NCBI GenBank assembly: GCA_910588695.1
Contig: CAJUOV010000012.1
Location: 1-53,176, forward strand
Reading direction: 5' to 3'
From: an uncultured Christensenellaceae bacterium
GTDB lineage: Bacteria; Bacillota; Clostridia; Christensenellales; Borkfalkiaceae
Length of the DNA stretch: 53,176 nucleotides
The notes below the pieces were generated by a model. The model was given only the letters and a program-made list of their open reading frames with translations, was not told the origin of the DNA and did not search any database. The position numbers and the translations under genes were made by a program. Of this stretch, positions 33,313 to 42,129 are shown piece after piece; within the stretch, counting starts at the first letter, position 1, and each line of letters begins with the position of its first letter.

Positions 33313-33490
33313 CCTAATTATATGCATTTTTTAGCAGAAAAGTTGAACGAAAATGACGATTAGTCCGTCACTCCCAAAAATTAGGGAGGTTTTTGGGAGT
33401 AAAGTTTTGAAAATCGTTTGGGGGCGCAATATATTGTATTTTTTATTTTTTACAACCACTATATATTGTGGCTATCATTTTGATTAATTC
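33313..33490. other. Right end of the island, no gene
   Basis: AT-rich stretch without a credible gene. It holds a hairpin with CTCCCAAAAA/TTTTTGGGAG arms (33371-33399), and a CCAC/GTGG dyad around TATATATT near 33455-33470. These are plausible integrase arm sites or chromosomal leftovers. Confidence 0.5.
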
Positions 33491-33531
33491 CTCTGACTCC
33501 GTCATTCGATGGTTCAAATCCAGGACAGCCA
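33491..33531 (+). pseudogene. Displaced 3' half of tRNA-Gln (attR)
   Basis: The first 18 bases equal the tRNA-Gln anticodon region (22188-22205). The rest, with GGTTCAAATC and a terminal GCCA, resembles a T-arm and CCA end that no longer forms a proper stem. It is what remains when an integrase replaces the 3' half of its target tRNA. Confidence 0.8.
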
Positions 33532-33537
33532 ATCGGA

Positions 33538-33570
33538 ACTGATACGAACACCCTCGTATCAGTTTTTTTA
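33538..33570 (+). terminator. Terminator behind the displaced tRNA half
   Basis: Ten-base arms ACTGATACGA (33538-33547) and TCGTATCAGT (33554-33563), followed by TTTTTTA. It was probably the original terminator of the tRNA-Gln gene before insertion. Confidence 0.85.
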
Positions 33571-33643
33571 TGCTCTGATATTCGCCGTTTATCTCTGCCA
33601 ATGCTCTCTCCAAAACTGCGGACAGGGATATTTCGTTCTTGTT

Positions 33644-36154
33644 TTACAAATAAAACCTGATTTCATACTCCCTGTTTACTTCCGTTTGGACGGATACAAT
33701 GATCACGCCGCTGTCCGCCGCGCTATCCGCCGTATCGAGAGGGAACGCAGAGCTGTTCTTTTCCGCTTTCATAAATCCGAATTCTGCGCCGTTGACCGTG
33801 ACTTTCCGAACACTTTCCGCGCCCTTCAATAAGTGATATTTGAGCGTAATATCGCGACGGTCGAAACACTTCTCGCCCTCGAAGCTTCCCTGTGCGGTAT
33901 GCAGCCTCACCACGAACGCATTGCTCGCCGCGTCGTAACCCGCCTCATAAGCGCTCTTTCGGAACTGCCCCAAACGGTATGCCGTTGTTTCGGTGTCGTC
34001 CTCGTATAAATACCCTTCATCCGAAGCGTCCTTATCGGGATAAAAATCGTAGACGAGCCTATCCCATTTTTGCCTTTTGGTGTTTCTTGCCTCGTGCGCA
34101 AGCGGCAGAAACGCGCCCAAACGCACGAACAAGGGCATTTCGCGCAAGACGTACTCGCGCGTAACCGTTCTTCCTCCCGAATAGATTTTACCCGTAAATA
34201 CATCGAGCCATTTGCCCTTGGGAAGATACACCTGCCTTCCCGTTTCGCTTTGCACTTCCTTGGCGCATAATACACAACTTGCTTCTCCGCCCGCCTGAAA
34301 GTATTCGATCTCGATTTTATGTTCTTCGTTCGCGCTCATTTCGCAGAGCGGGAAAAGCATCATGGAGTGCAGAGTTTTATCCTCTAAAACTTTTTTTCCG
34401 TCCACCCAAACGGTTGCGCCGTCGTCGCACTTAATATAGAGCTGTGTTTTCTGTTTGAACTGTAACGTCGTTTCAAATCTCGCGGAGAAATTGTAGACGG
34501 GCACCCCGTTTTCGGGCGATACGTGATTTAAAACCATTTCGAGCGTCTTCCAATTCGTTTGGGTAATCGGCTCGCCTTTTAACTCCGTTCCGTCGAAGAA
34601 AGTCGCTTTTACCGAAGATTTATAATTTTCGCTTGCAACGGGCGCGGGATACGCTCCTCCGATCGGCGCAATCAGCAAATTATTCCCGAGCATATATTCG
34701 CCGTTCTGCGCAATCGCTTTTTTATCTTTCGGGTATTCAAAGCCGAGTGATTTGAATATCGGTTCTCCCGTTTCATATGCGTTGTACGCGTTCTTATAGA
34801 TAACGGGAAGCAAGCGATAGCGCAGATTGTTATATTTACGCACGATATCCAAGGTTTCCCCGTCATACACCCACGGCTCACGCGTACGTTTTACGGTGTT
34901 AGTACAGTGCGGACGAAACACAGGTGATAGCGTTCCGTACTGCATCCAACGGATAAATCCCTCTTTATCGGGATTGCCCAGATGTCCGCCGCAATCAGAA
35001 TTGACATACGGAACGCAGTGATTCGTACATTTGATAAGCGTGTCGACTTCCTGCGCAAGCGCGTCCGGTTCGCTTGCAATATCCCCCGTCCATTGCACGG
35101 AATAGCGGTGCGACGCGCTGTCCGTAATGCACATATAATTTCCGTTAACCACGTTCACCGCATTTCCCATGACGACGGGACGGCGGTAAACTTCTTTATT
35201 GCCCGCCTGTTTTTGATAAAAATGCCGCGTTGTGTCCTGAAACAAATACAGCCCCAACGTTTCCCAATAGATATTTTTCGAGGGTGAAACGAGGTGCGTC
35301 GTCCAGTTCCGATCATACCACCAAATATCGAGTCCAAACTCCATTAAGGCTTGCAGGTTTCTTTCACGGTATTCGATTTCTTCGGGCGCGAAAACGGATG
35401 AACCGTTAACGGGTTCGGGGTGATCGTTAAAACAAACCTCCACCCCGTGTTCGTGCGCAAAGTCCATAAACCGTTTCATATCGGGGAACAGCCTTGTATT
35501 GATGTCGTATCCCCAGCCATCTTTACAATCCCGCCAATCGGTATCGATCACCATTACGTCCAAAGGAACATCGTGCGCCTCGTAATCTAAAATCAGTTGT
35601 TTCGCCTCTTGCTCCGAATAAGCATAGTATTTGCTATTCCAGCCGCCGAGCACGGAAAGGCGCACGAGTTCATTCCTTCCCGTAAGCTCCACATAGAGCT
35701 TGCGCAACCGTTTCGCGTCGCCGCCGCAGAGGAATAAATAGATATCTTCTACGTTCTCTTCGACGGTATATTCGCCCTTTCTTTCCGCCGAATAGCCGCC
35801 CTCGGGAACAATGATCCTCGGCGTATCCGCAAGAGCGAACACTTCGGGCGTTTTACCGAGCGGCGGTAATTCTCCGCTATTTTGCAGCTTTCTGTATGCA
35901 TAAACTTTACTGCCGTTCTTTTCGAGCCGCACGCCCTTCAAGCTCTCCGCGTTCTCGGGAAGATATAGTTCGTAATCCCCGAAACAGACTACATCCTCTT
36001 CTTGCGTATAAGCAACGCCGCCTGTGTAATCCGTTCTGCTCGGTATGAAAAAAGTGTTTTCATCGCAGAATTTTCCGTTCTTCCCGTACTCGATTCGGAC
36101 AATATTTTCACTTAAAAGCTGCACACGGATATTGCCGTAAATGATTTGTTCCAT
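33644..36154 (-). CDS. Glycoside hydrolase family 31 with inserted PA14-like domain
   Basis: Predicted alpha-glucosidase or alpha-xylosidase type enzyme. The GH31 barrel shows LDVMVIDTDW, the nucleophile Asp281 in IWWYDRNW and the acid/base Asp358 in SVQWTGDIA. A PA14-like beta domain lies at about residues 520-640 (FSARFETTLQFKQKTQLYIK, DDGATVWVDG), between barrel and C-terminal beta domains. Length 836 aa, no signal peptide, so it should act in the cytosol on imported oligosaccharides. It lies 9 bases after the GH3 gene with AAGGAG. Substrate cannot be fixed from sequence alone. Confidence 0.88.
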   Translation of the reverse strand: MEQIIYGNIRVQLLSENIVRIEYGKNGKFCDENTFFIPSRTDYTGGVAYTQEEDVVCFGDYELYLPENAESLKGVRLEKNGSKVYAYRKLQNSGELPPLGKTPEVFALADTPRIIVPEGGYSAERKGEYTVEENVEDIYLFLCGGDAKRLRKLYVELTGRNELVRLSVLGGWNSKYYAYSEQEAKQLILDYEAHDVPLDVMVIDTDWRDCKDGWGYDINTRLFPDMKRFMDFAHEHGVEVCFNDHPEPVNGSSVFAPEEIEYRERNLQALMEFGLDIWWYDRNWTTHLVSPSKNIYWETLGLYLFQDTTRHFYQKQAGNKEVYRRPVVMGNAVNVVNGNYMCITDSASHRYSVQWTGDIASEPDALAQEVDTLIKCTNHCVPYVNSDCGGHLGNPDKEGFIRWMQYGTLSPVFRPHCTNTVKRTREPWVYDGETLDIVRKYNNLRYRLLPVIYKNAYNAYETGEPIFKSLGFEYPKDKKAIAQNGEYMLGNNLLIAPIGGAYPAPVASENYKSSVKATFFDGTELKGEPITQTNWKTLEMVLNHVSPENGVPVYNFSARFETTLQFKQKTQLYIKCDDGATVWVDGKKVLEDKTLHSMMLFPLCEMSANEEHKIEIEYFQAGGEASCVLCAKEVQSETGRQVYLPKGKWLDVFTGKIYSGGRTVTREYVLREMPLFVRLGAFLPLAHEARNTKRQKWDRLVYDFYPDKDASDEGYLYEDDTETTAYRLGQFRKSAYEAGYDAASNAFVVRLHTAQGSFEGEKCFDRRDITLKYHLLKGAESVRKVTVNGAEFGFMKAEKNSSAFPLDTADSAADSGVIIVSVQTEVNREYEIRFYL

Positions 36155-36163
36155 GCTTTCTCC

Positions 36164-38170
36164 TTACAAAACGCTGAGTTCTCCGTTCTTTATTTTTACT
36201 TTTGCGGAAAGCCGTTCGTCTGCACACGACGCACCGATAATTATTTCGTAAACGCCGTCCTCGATTTTCCACCCACTCGTCGCCGTAGACCAGTATTCGA
36301 ATGCGCGGCGATCGAGGCGCACGGAGATTTTTTCGATCTTGCTCGCTTTTACAAGCGTTTTGGCAAAGCCTTTCAGCTCCTTATACGGGCGGTAGACGTA
36401 AGAGCTCATTGCCCGCACGTAAACCTGCGCGACCTCTTTCCCGTCGATATCAGAACGATTTTCAATTTCAAAATTTACGTCCAACCCATCGCCCGCCGTT
36501 TTCAGCAAGAGATTGCAATATTCAAACTTCGAATAACTCAAACCATATCCAAACGGGAATAAGACGGGAACGCCGTATGTATCGTAGTATCGGTACCCCA
36601 CGTCAAGCCCCTCTTCGTAGCGCGTAATTTTGGTATCGGAATAACCCTTTGAAACAGGGGTATCTTCGTAACAAAGCGGGAAAGTTTCGGAAAGTTTTCC
36701 GCTCGGGTTGACCTTGCCCGTAAGCACGTTTGCGATCGCCTCACCGCCCATTTCTCCGGGGAAGCCGACGTATACGACCGCCGCGACCTCATCGACCCAT
36801 TCGCTCATATCGACGGGCGAGCCCGCGAACAGCACAACCACCGTATTTTTATTGACTGCCGCCGTATCGAGAATGGTGCGCACCTGTGCCTCGTACAATT
36901 TCATGGTCTGTTTATCACCGCCCTCGCTTTCGAGGTGCGCGCCCGTGCCCGCAAACACGAGATTCACGTCGCTCATTGCCGCGTTGTCTACGGCGTTTCC
37001 GGGGATCATGAACGAGCTGTCCACCCCATCCTCGGAAAACGCGGGCTCGTAAGAAATCTCCCCGCCGTGTACGCGCTTCATGATTTCGAGCATATCGAAC
37101 ATGGGTGTGAGCCGCACGACGTGTCCCGAACCGCCGCCCGAAATGAGTTCGGGCTTCTTGCGGTTATATGCCGAGGAACGCGCGAACCAACCGCACATAG
37201 AAAGAATTTGACCCTTTTTGAGCGGCAACACGCCGTTGTTTTTAAGTAATACGATCCCCTCTTCCTCTGCTTTTTGCGTAAATGCAATTCGCTCTTCGAG
37301 TGCGTATTTGCGCGTCTTGCCCTTTTGTATCTCTTTACAGCGGCAGACCAAATCGAGGACGCGCTGAGCGCAGACGTCGATTTCTTCTTCCGTTATTTTC
37401 CCTGCCCGAAAATCCGACACGAGCGCTTCATAGTGTTCGGGATGATATGGCATTTCGAGATCGAGCCCCGCCTTTGCAGCTTTGGTTCTGTCCCTCACCG
37501 CATCCCAATCGGACATGATCAATCCGTCAAACCCGTATTCTTTCCTTAAAACGTCGTAGCCCTTTTGGTACTCCGAGCCGTACACTCCGTTGATACGATT
37601 ATAGCTCGACATCAAAGAAACGGGCTTTGCTTCCATGGCGATTTCAAACGGCTTATAATAGATTTCGCGCAAGGTGCGTTCGTCCACCTCGCTCGATTGC
37701 TGTAAGCGGTTGTATTCAAGGTTGTTGCAGCAGAAGTGCTTGACGCACGCGCCCGCGCCCTCCGATTGCAATGCCGAAATATATCCCCTTGCCATCACGC
37801 CCGCAAGATACGGATCTTCGGAAAGATATTCAAAGTTCCGTCCGCAAAGCGGCGAACGCTTGATATTCACCCCCGGTCCGAGCAGAATATCCGCGCCGTA
37901 GTCGAGGCAGTCGTCCGCCACGCATTCTGCGTAAGTACGCACCGTCCCCAAATCCCAAGTGTTACCGAGCATTTGAAGCGAGGGGTAGGAAACGGACGGT
38001 TTTACGCCGTCCCATTGTACGGGATCGACAGGCATTCTCACTCCCATGCTTGCATCCGTCACTCGCACGAAAGGGAGCTTTCCGTCAAAATCGCAGGTGT
38101 GCCAACAATCTTTTCCGCAGATGAGGCGCAATTTTTCTTCCGTAGTTAAGTCTTTTAGTGTCTTTTTCAT
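36164..38170 (-). CDS. Glycoside hydrolase family 3, beta-glycosidase type
   Basis: The N-terminal TIM barrel has KHFCCNNLEYNR and the nucleophile Asp221 in GFDGLIMSDW. It is followed by the alpha/beta sandwich (EEGIVLLKNNGVLPLKKG, VVVLFAGSPVDMSEW) and a C-terminal FnIII-like domain (FGYGLSYSKFEYCNL). The start at 38170 has GGAG inside the longer reading frame that begins at 38188, giving 668 aa. There is no signal peptide, so it is intracellular. Beta-glucosidase or beta-xylosidase are the most likely activities. It forms a pair with the GH31 gene after the transporter terminator. Confidence 0.9.
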   Translation of the reverse strand: MKKTLKDLTTEEKLRLICGKDCWHTCDFDGKLPFVRVTDASMGVRMPVDPVQWDGVKPSVSYPSLQMLGNTWDLGTVRTYAECVADDCLDYGADILLGPGVNIKRSPLCGRNFEYLSEDPYLAGVMARGYISALQSEGAGACVKHFCCNNLEYNRLQQSSEVDERTLREIYYKPFEIAMEAKPVSLMSSYNRINGVYGSEYQKGYDVLRKEYGFDGLIMSDWDAVRDRTKAAKAGLDLEMPYHPEHYEALVSDFRAGKITEEEIDVCAQRVLDLVCRCKEIQKGKTRKYALEERIAFTQKAEEEGIVLLKNNGVLPLKKGQILSMCGWFARSSAYNRKKPELISGGGSGHVVRLTPMFDMLEIMKRVHGGEISYEPAFSEDGVDSSFMIPGNAVDNAAMSDVNLVFAGTGAHLESEGGDKQTMKLYEAQVRTILDTAAVNKNTVVVLFAGSPVDMSEWVDEVAAVVYVGFPGEMGGEAIANVLTGKVNPSGKLSETFPLCYEDTPVSKGYSDTKITRYEEGLDVGYRYYDTYGVPVLFPFGYGLSYSKFEYCNLLLKTAGDGLDVNFEIENRSDIDGKEVAQVYVRAMSSYVYRPYKELKGFAKTLVKASKIEKISVRLDRRAFEYWSTATSGWKIEDGVYEIIIGASCADERLSAKVKIKNGELSVL

Positions 38171-38198
38171 TTTGTTTTCTCCGTCCATTTATAGAAAT

Positions 38199-38230
38199 CC
38201 CGCACCGTTCTACTTAAAAAACGGTGCGGG
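38199..38230 (-). terminator. Hairpin after the sugar permease genes
   Basis: Ten-base arms (38199-38208 and 38221-38230). On the minus strand it is followed by ATTTCTAT, so it is a leaky terminator. It separates transporter genes from the intracellular GH3-GH31 pair and may set their relative expression. Confidence 0.6.
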
Positions 38231-38253
38231 TTCCGCTTTTTTAATAATGTCTT

Positions 38254-39210
38254 TTATTCTTTTCCGCCGCCGAAAGAAATGCCCTCGATGAAGAACTTCT
38301 GACAGCCGATATACAGAGCTATAAGGGGCAACATAGACATAAGCGCCGTCGCGCACTGAAAATTGTAATCCCCCTCTTCGGACGTAGACAGATACGCAAT
38401 CAATTGTTGCAAAGAAAGCTGCAGCGTCCACAATTCGTCATTGTCGTTCAAGTACATTAAAGCACCCGAATAGTTGTTGTACCCGCCGACAAAGCCGAAG
38501 ATAAACTGCGCCACAAGCGCGGGCTTTGAAAGCGGAATGATGATCGAGAAGAACACCCGCCAGAAACCCATGCCGTCTATTTCGGCGGCTTCGATGATTT
38601 CCTTGTTGATCCCCTCGACGTAGGGGCGCAAAAAGAACACCGTGCCCGCGCTTGCAAACAGCCCCGGAACAATCAACGGCAGCACTGCGGCGCCGCCTTC
38701 CGTCCAGCCGATATTCTGATAGAACATATACCCCACAAAACCGAACGCGCCCAAAGGGATAAACATCAAAGATACCGTGACGATAAACAGCAGATTTTTA
38801 CACGGGAAATTGTACCGTGCATAGACGTACGCCACGAGAAGCGACTGAATCAACATGGAGAACAGCGGAATAAGCGTGATCCACATGGTGTTGAAGAAGC
38901 CGCGAAGGAGCGACGGAACGCCGTTATACATGAACGGGTCGTCTGTGAAAAGTCTTTGATACCCTTCAAAGGACGGGTTTTTCGGGAACCAGATATATCC
39001 TTCCGCTGAGCCGTATTCTGCATTTGTTGTAAAAGAAGTAACGATAATCACGAGGAAAGGCGCCAAAATCCATAAGCTCCACAAAATGAGTACGGCATAG
39101 ATGGCAATCCGCGAGATGATGATCCCTTTACTGTTTTTCTGCTTTTGCACGGCAGGCGCTTTCGTTTCGGGATCCGTTAGTGAAATATCTTGCTGAAAAA
39201 CTTCTTCCAT
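38254..39210 (-). CDS. ABC sugar transporter permease, inner-membrane domain 2 (LacG/UgpE type)
   Basis: Carbohydrate uptake (CUT1) permease with six predicted membrane helices after a charged N-terminus of about 30 residues. The EAA loop is EAAEIDGMGFWRVFFSIIIP, which docks on a shared MsmK-type ATPase. No ATPase gene is present in this locus. Length is 318 aa. It directly follows its partner (TAAATG junction). Confidence 0.92.
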   Translation of the reverse strand: MEEVFQQDISLTDPETKAPAVQKQKNSKGIIISRIAIYAVLILWSLWILAPFLVIIVTSFTTNAEYGSAEGYIWFPKNPSFEGYQRLFTDDPFMYNGVPSLLRGFFNTMWITLIPLFSMLIQSLLVAYVYARYNFPCKNLLFIVTVSLMFIPLGAFGFVGYMFYQNIGWTEGGAAVLPLIVPGLFASAGTVFFLRPYVEGINKEIIEAAEIDGMGFWRVFFSIIIPLSKPALVAQFIFGFVGGYNNYSGALMYLNDNDELWTLQLSLQQLIAYLSTSEEGDYNFQCATALMSMLPLIALYIGCQKFFIEGISFGGGKE

Positions 39211-40185
39211 TTAGTCCTCCTCCGAAACTTTATTGCGCCATTTGATAATGGGGTAGGTGACTACAAAGGTAACGGCAAATAAGAACCAGCTTGCGACCGC
39301 CGCGATCTCCATATCGCCGTCCGCAACGCCTTTCAGATAAATGAAGTAGTTTACGGTAAGTCCCGCATTATCGGGTCCCGCAACGCCCGTCCACTGCACG
39401 GGTGCGAGGACGAGCACCGAATCAAACACGCCGAAACCCGACGTAATGCCCGCAAGCACCAGAAAGAGCGTAACCGATTTGATGCCCGGGAGCGTGATAT
39501 ACCAGAATTTCTGAAAGCCGTTCGCGCCGTCCAGATCCGCCGCCTCGTAAAGCGTGGGGCTGATATTTTTGAGCGCCGCTTTGAACATGACAATACCGTA
39601 CGCAGGTCCCTGCCACAAAATGGTGATATAAATACACCACGTTAAGCGGTACGGATGACTTTCATCGTAGAGCCATTTGATATTCGAGCCAAAAATCGAA
39701 TTGAGAACGCCGAGCTTATCCCCGTGAAAGATCCACGACCACATGATTGCGATTGCGACAGTGGAGCAGATATACGGTATAAAGAACAGCACCTGCATCG
39801 CCTTTGCGCCCTTAGTCTTTTTTTCGAGCAGCACCGCAATGACAAGCGCAATTGCAAGCGTTACGAACTGTGCGCTTGCAAGCCAAAGCGTGATGCCCCA
39901 CGCTTTCCCAAAAGACTTGTCGGCGAATACCGTGCCGAAATTGAGAAAACTGTTCCAATGCATGGTATCCAGTATATTGTCGTCCATTTCCGTGAACATG
40001 GAGATAAACGACAACACGACGGGCATACCGTTAAAGATGAAGAACGCAACGATCGGAATAAGCGCAATCCCGAAACACATCCAATGAACGGATTTCCACT
40101 TCTTCTTTTTGGGCTTTCCGCTCTTCACTGAGGTCGCCGCCGCGTTTTGCGGCGACGTTGCCTCTTTCGTAAGGAACTCTTCCAT
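39211..40185 (-). CDS. ABC sugar transporter permease, inner-membrane domain 1 (LacF/UgpA type)
   Basis: CUT1 permease partner with six predicted helices and EAA loop EAADLDGANGFQKFWYITLP. A basic stretch (GKPKKKKWKSVHW) precedes the first helix. Its start overlaps the stop of the binding-protein gene (TAATG), showing a tight transporter operon. Length is 324 aa. Confidence 0.92.
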   Translation of the reverse strand: MEEFLTKEATSPQNAAATSVKSGKPKKKKWKSVHWMCFGIALIPIVAFFIFNGMPVVLSFISMFTEMDDNILDTMHWNSFLNFGTVFADKSFGKAWGITLWLASAQFVTLAIALVIAVLLEKKTKGAKAMQVLFFIPYICSTVAIAIMWSWIFHGDKLGVLNSIFGSNIKWLYDESHPYRLTWCIYITILWQGPAYGIVMFKAALKNISPTLYEAADLDGANGFQKFWYITLPGIKSVTLFLVLAGITSGFGVFDSVLVLAPVQWTGVAGPDNAGLTVNYFIYLKGVADGDMEIAAVASWFLFAVTFVVTYPIIKWRNKVSEED

Positions 40186-42068
40186 TAACGTATCCCCTTG
40201 ATCACGCAGTACATATTATTGAGCGCGGTTTTCGCGGTTGTGCCGTTTGCCTTTGCAAACTCGCTCAACGTCATGGTTCCCTTGCGCACGCTACCGTTAA
40301 AGTCGCCGGACCAATCTCTTACCCACTTACCTCCTTCGAAATAACCCCAGTCGCCTCTGCCGGCGTTCTGCGACATTTTGGCGACCGCATACAGGTTCTT
40401 GCCGTGCGCCACGTCCTCGTTGCCCATATAGTCGTTGCTGAACAGCGTTTTTGCAGCTACGGGCGCAAGCGTTTTGGTATAGGCGATATATTTTTGCCCT
40501 TCGGTTGCCACCCAACTGATGAAGTTCCAAGCCGCCTGATACTTTGCAGGATCGGAGCAGGCGGGAATCACAAGCCCCTGCGAAATGCTTGCCGAAGTGC
40601 TGTTTCCCACGATCTTCGTGCCGTTCACAACTTTGAGATCGCCGGTATATTCTACGTCGTCGTACGTTTCGCCGATTACTTTCAAATACTCATGCGCAAA
40701 ACCGTCCCCGCCGCTCTGATACACGCTGCCGCCCTCGTATTCGCGGTAGGTTTCGGGCATGCAAATGTCGAATTCGGATTTATCCTCTTTGTTGACGATA
40801 CTTTCGGGCGTGCCGCGCACCATGGCGATCTGCGAGGTGTTGAAAAAGTTATCCGCCGAACCTGTTTCGGGCGTAGCCACGCCGTAGCCTTTGAAAGCGC
40901 CGTCCACCATTTTATCTGTTGTCACCTGCAACGAAACGTATTCTTTTATGGCGTTGTACTGCGACTCGATTTCATAGATGTCCGCAGGTTTATCCGTCGC
41001 GTTTTCGATCCCGTTCACTCTGTCCTCGTAGCGGACGATCTCGCCCGCGTTGTAAGTAACGCCGTTGATGAGAGTATTGTCTTTCGTGACGATATAATTC
41101 GGGCGCTCATCCATGAGCGTGAAGTCGTAATCGGTGCCGTTGAAACCCATGACGTCGCCGCCCACCGACCAGCCGTAGTTGAACCAGTATTCCGAACAAA
41201 AGCCGTAGGTCGAGGTCGAGGAAGAATTGTATTCCTTGGTGAAATATTTGAAGAGATAACGCTGTTCTTCCCAATTCATGCCGATACAGTCGTTGAATAC
41301 TTTATACACCGTTCTGCCGTCCAAAGTCTGAGACGGCGTTGCACCTGTGAACGGCGCATGTTTATATTCGGCATAACCGTGAGGCTTGATCGAAGAACCG
41401 TGCTCGGTGTTGTAGGCATCAAGCTCCTCTTCGGGAACGGAAATGAGATTGATTCCCTGCGCCGTAAAAAGCGTTTTGTTGTACCAGTTAAAGTGGGCAT
41501 TGGTGCCGTAGGGAACGCCCAACAGATTCTGTCCCGCGCCCACGACGTGCTTTTCCTTCCCCGCGCCCTGTTTGGCGTTCTTGTTGTAGGTCATGCGCCA
41601 CCAGTTGAGCGTGCTCTCGGAGATCGTATTCTTTTGAAAATCCTCGTCTGCCGCCGCATAGTCCGTAAGATCGAGGAAGTAACCGTTCGGCGCCTTGTCG
41701 TCACGCTTGATTGCGAGCGTCTGGAAAGTATCCTGCGAATCGTTCATGGCGACCACGTTGTAGGCGTAATTCACGCTCTTTGTAAAATAGCTTGCCGCAG
41801 GACTCGAAGCCCCTTTCTGCATTTTTGCCTTGACGTAAACTTTATCGGTATCATAGCCCACGCCGTCGTTATAGGCGGTAATGAGATCGAACCATGCCTT
41901 TTCGCTCGTTGCGTTCGCGTCGCAGTAAAATTTGATTACGGTGCGGTCGCCGATTTCCTTATTGCCGAGGCTATCTCCCTTTCCGCCGCCTCCGCAGCCC
42001 GCAAACACGCCGAGGGAAAACATGGACGCAAGCCCCATTGCAATCAACGCTGTTTTTTTACCTTTCAT
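40185..42068 (-). CDS. Lipoprotein sugar-binding protein of the ABC transporter
   Basis: Extracellular solute-binding protein. The signal peptide ends in LGVFAGC with lipid-anchored Cys25, followed by a Gly-rich linker. The body is an alpha/beta periplasmic-binding fold with FNWYNKTLF and the C-terminal AWNFISWVATEGQKYIAYTK pattern of family-1 binding proteins. At 627 aa it is much larger than the usual 420-450, which suggests extra domains and a large oligosaccharide ligand. A hairpin precedes its ribosome site (AGGAGG). Confidence 0.88.
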   Translation of the reverse strand: MKGKKTALIAMGLASMFSLGVFAGCGGGGKGDSLGNKEIGDRTVIKFYCDANATSEKAWFDLITAYNDGVGYDTDKVYVKAKMQKGASSPAASYFTKSVNYAYNVVAMNDSQDTFQTLAIKRDDKAPNGYFLDLTDYAAADEDFQKNTISESTLNWWRMTYNKNAKQGAGKEKHVVGAGQNLLGVPYGTNAHFNWYNKTLFTAQGINLISVPEEELDAYNTEHGSSIKPHGYAEYKHAPFTGATPSQTLDGRTVYKVFNDCIGMNWEEQRYLFKYFTKEYNSSSTSTYGFCSEYWFNYGWSVGGDVMGFNGTDYDFTLMDERPNYIVTKDNTLINGVTYNAGEIVRYEDRVNGIENATDKPADIYEIESQYNAIKEYVSLQVTTDKMVDGAFKGYGVATPETGSADNFFNTSQIAMVRGTPESIVNKEDKSEFDICMPETYREYEGGSVYQSGGDGFAHEYLKVIGETYDDVEYTGDLKVVNGTKIVGNSTSASISQGLVIPACSDPAKYQAAWNFISWVATEGQKYIAYTKTLAPVAAKTLFSNDYMGNEDVAHGKNLYAVAKMSQNAGRGDWGYFEGGKWVRDWSGDFNGSVRKGTMTLSEFAKANGTTAKTALNNMYCVIKGIR

Positions 42069-42091
42069 AATTTTCCTCCTTGATATAGAGC

Positions 42092-42116
42092 CTCCGCAAG
42101 GGTACGCCTTGCGGAG
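42092..42116 (-). other. Intercistronic hairpin before the binding-protein gene
   Basis: Arms CTCCGCAAGG and CCTTGCGGAG (10 bp) with a 5-base loop and no T-run. It is more likely an mRNA-stabilising element that raises binding-protein yield than a terminator. Confidence 0.5.
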
Positions 42117-42129
42117 AACGTCTGCCCCG

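Larger units (their letters stand above)
22188..33508. mobile_element. Integrated defence island in tRNA-Gln (about 11.3 kb)
   Basis: Bounded by an 18-bp direct repeat starting in the anticodon loop of tRNA-Gln. The left end carries the integrase reading toward the tRNA, with a repressor/operator control region. The right end is followed by a tRNA 3'-half remnant and its own terminator. There are no capsid, tail, relaxase or replication genes that I can identify, so it is a small integrative element or satellite with defence cargo. GC content falls sharply at about 25590: the left third resembles the host, and the cargo is AT-rich. Confidence 0.8.

Noticed and set aside
22316..33508. Prophage
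   Set aside because: Integrase and repressor are phage-like, but no packaging, head, tail, lysis or replication genes are visible.
33509..33832. Open frame on the plus strand over the tRNA remnant
   Set aside because: It runs through a terminator and antisense to the GH31 gene; a chance frame.
42092..42116. Terminator between the large lipoprotein and binding-protein genes
   Set aside because: The hairpin lacks a T-run on the minus strand, so a stabilising element is more likely.
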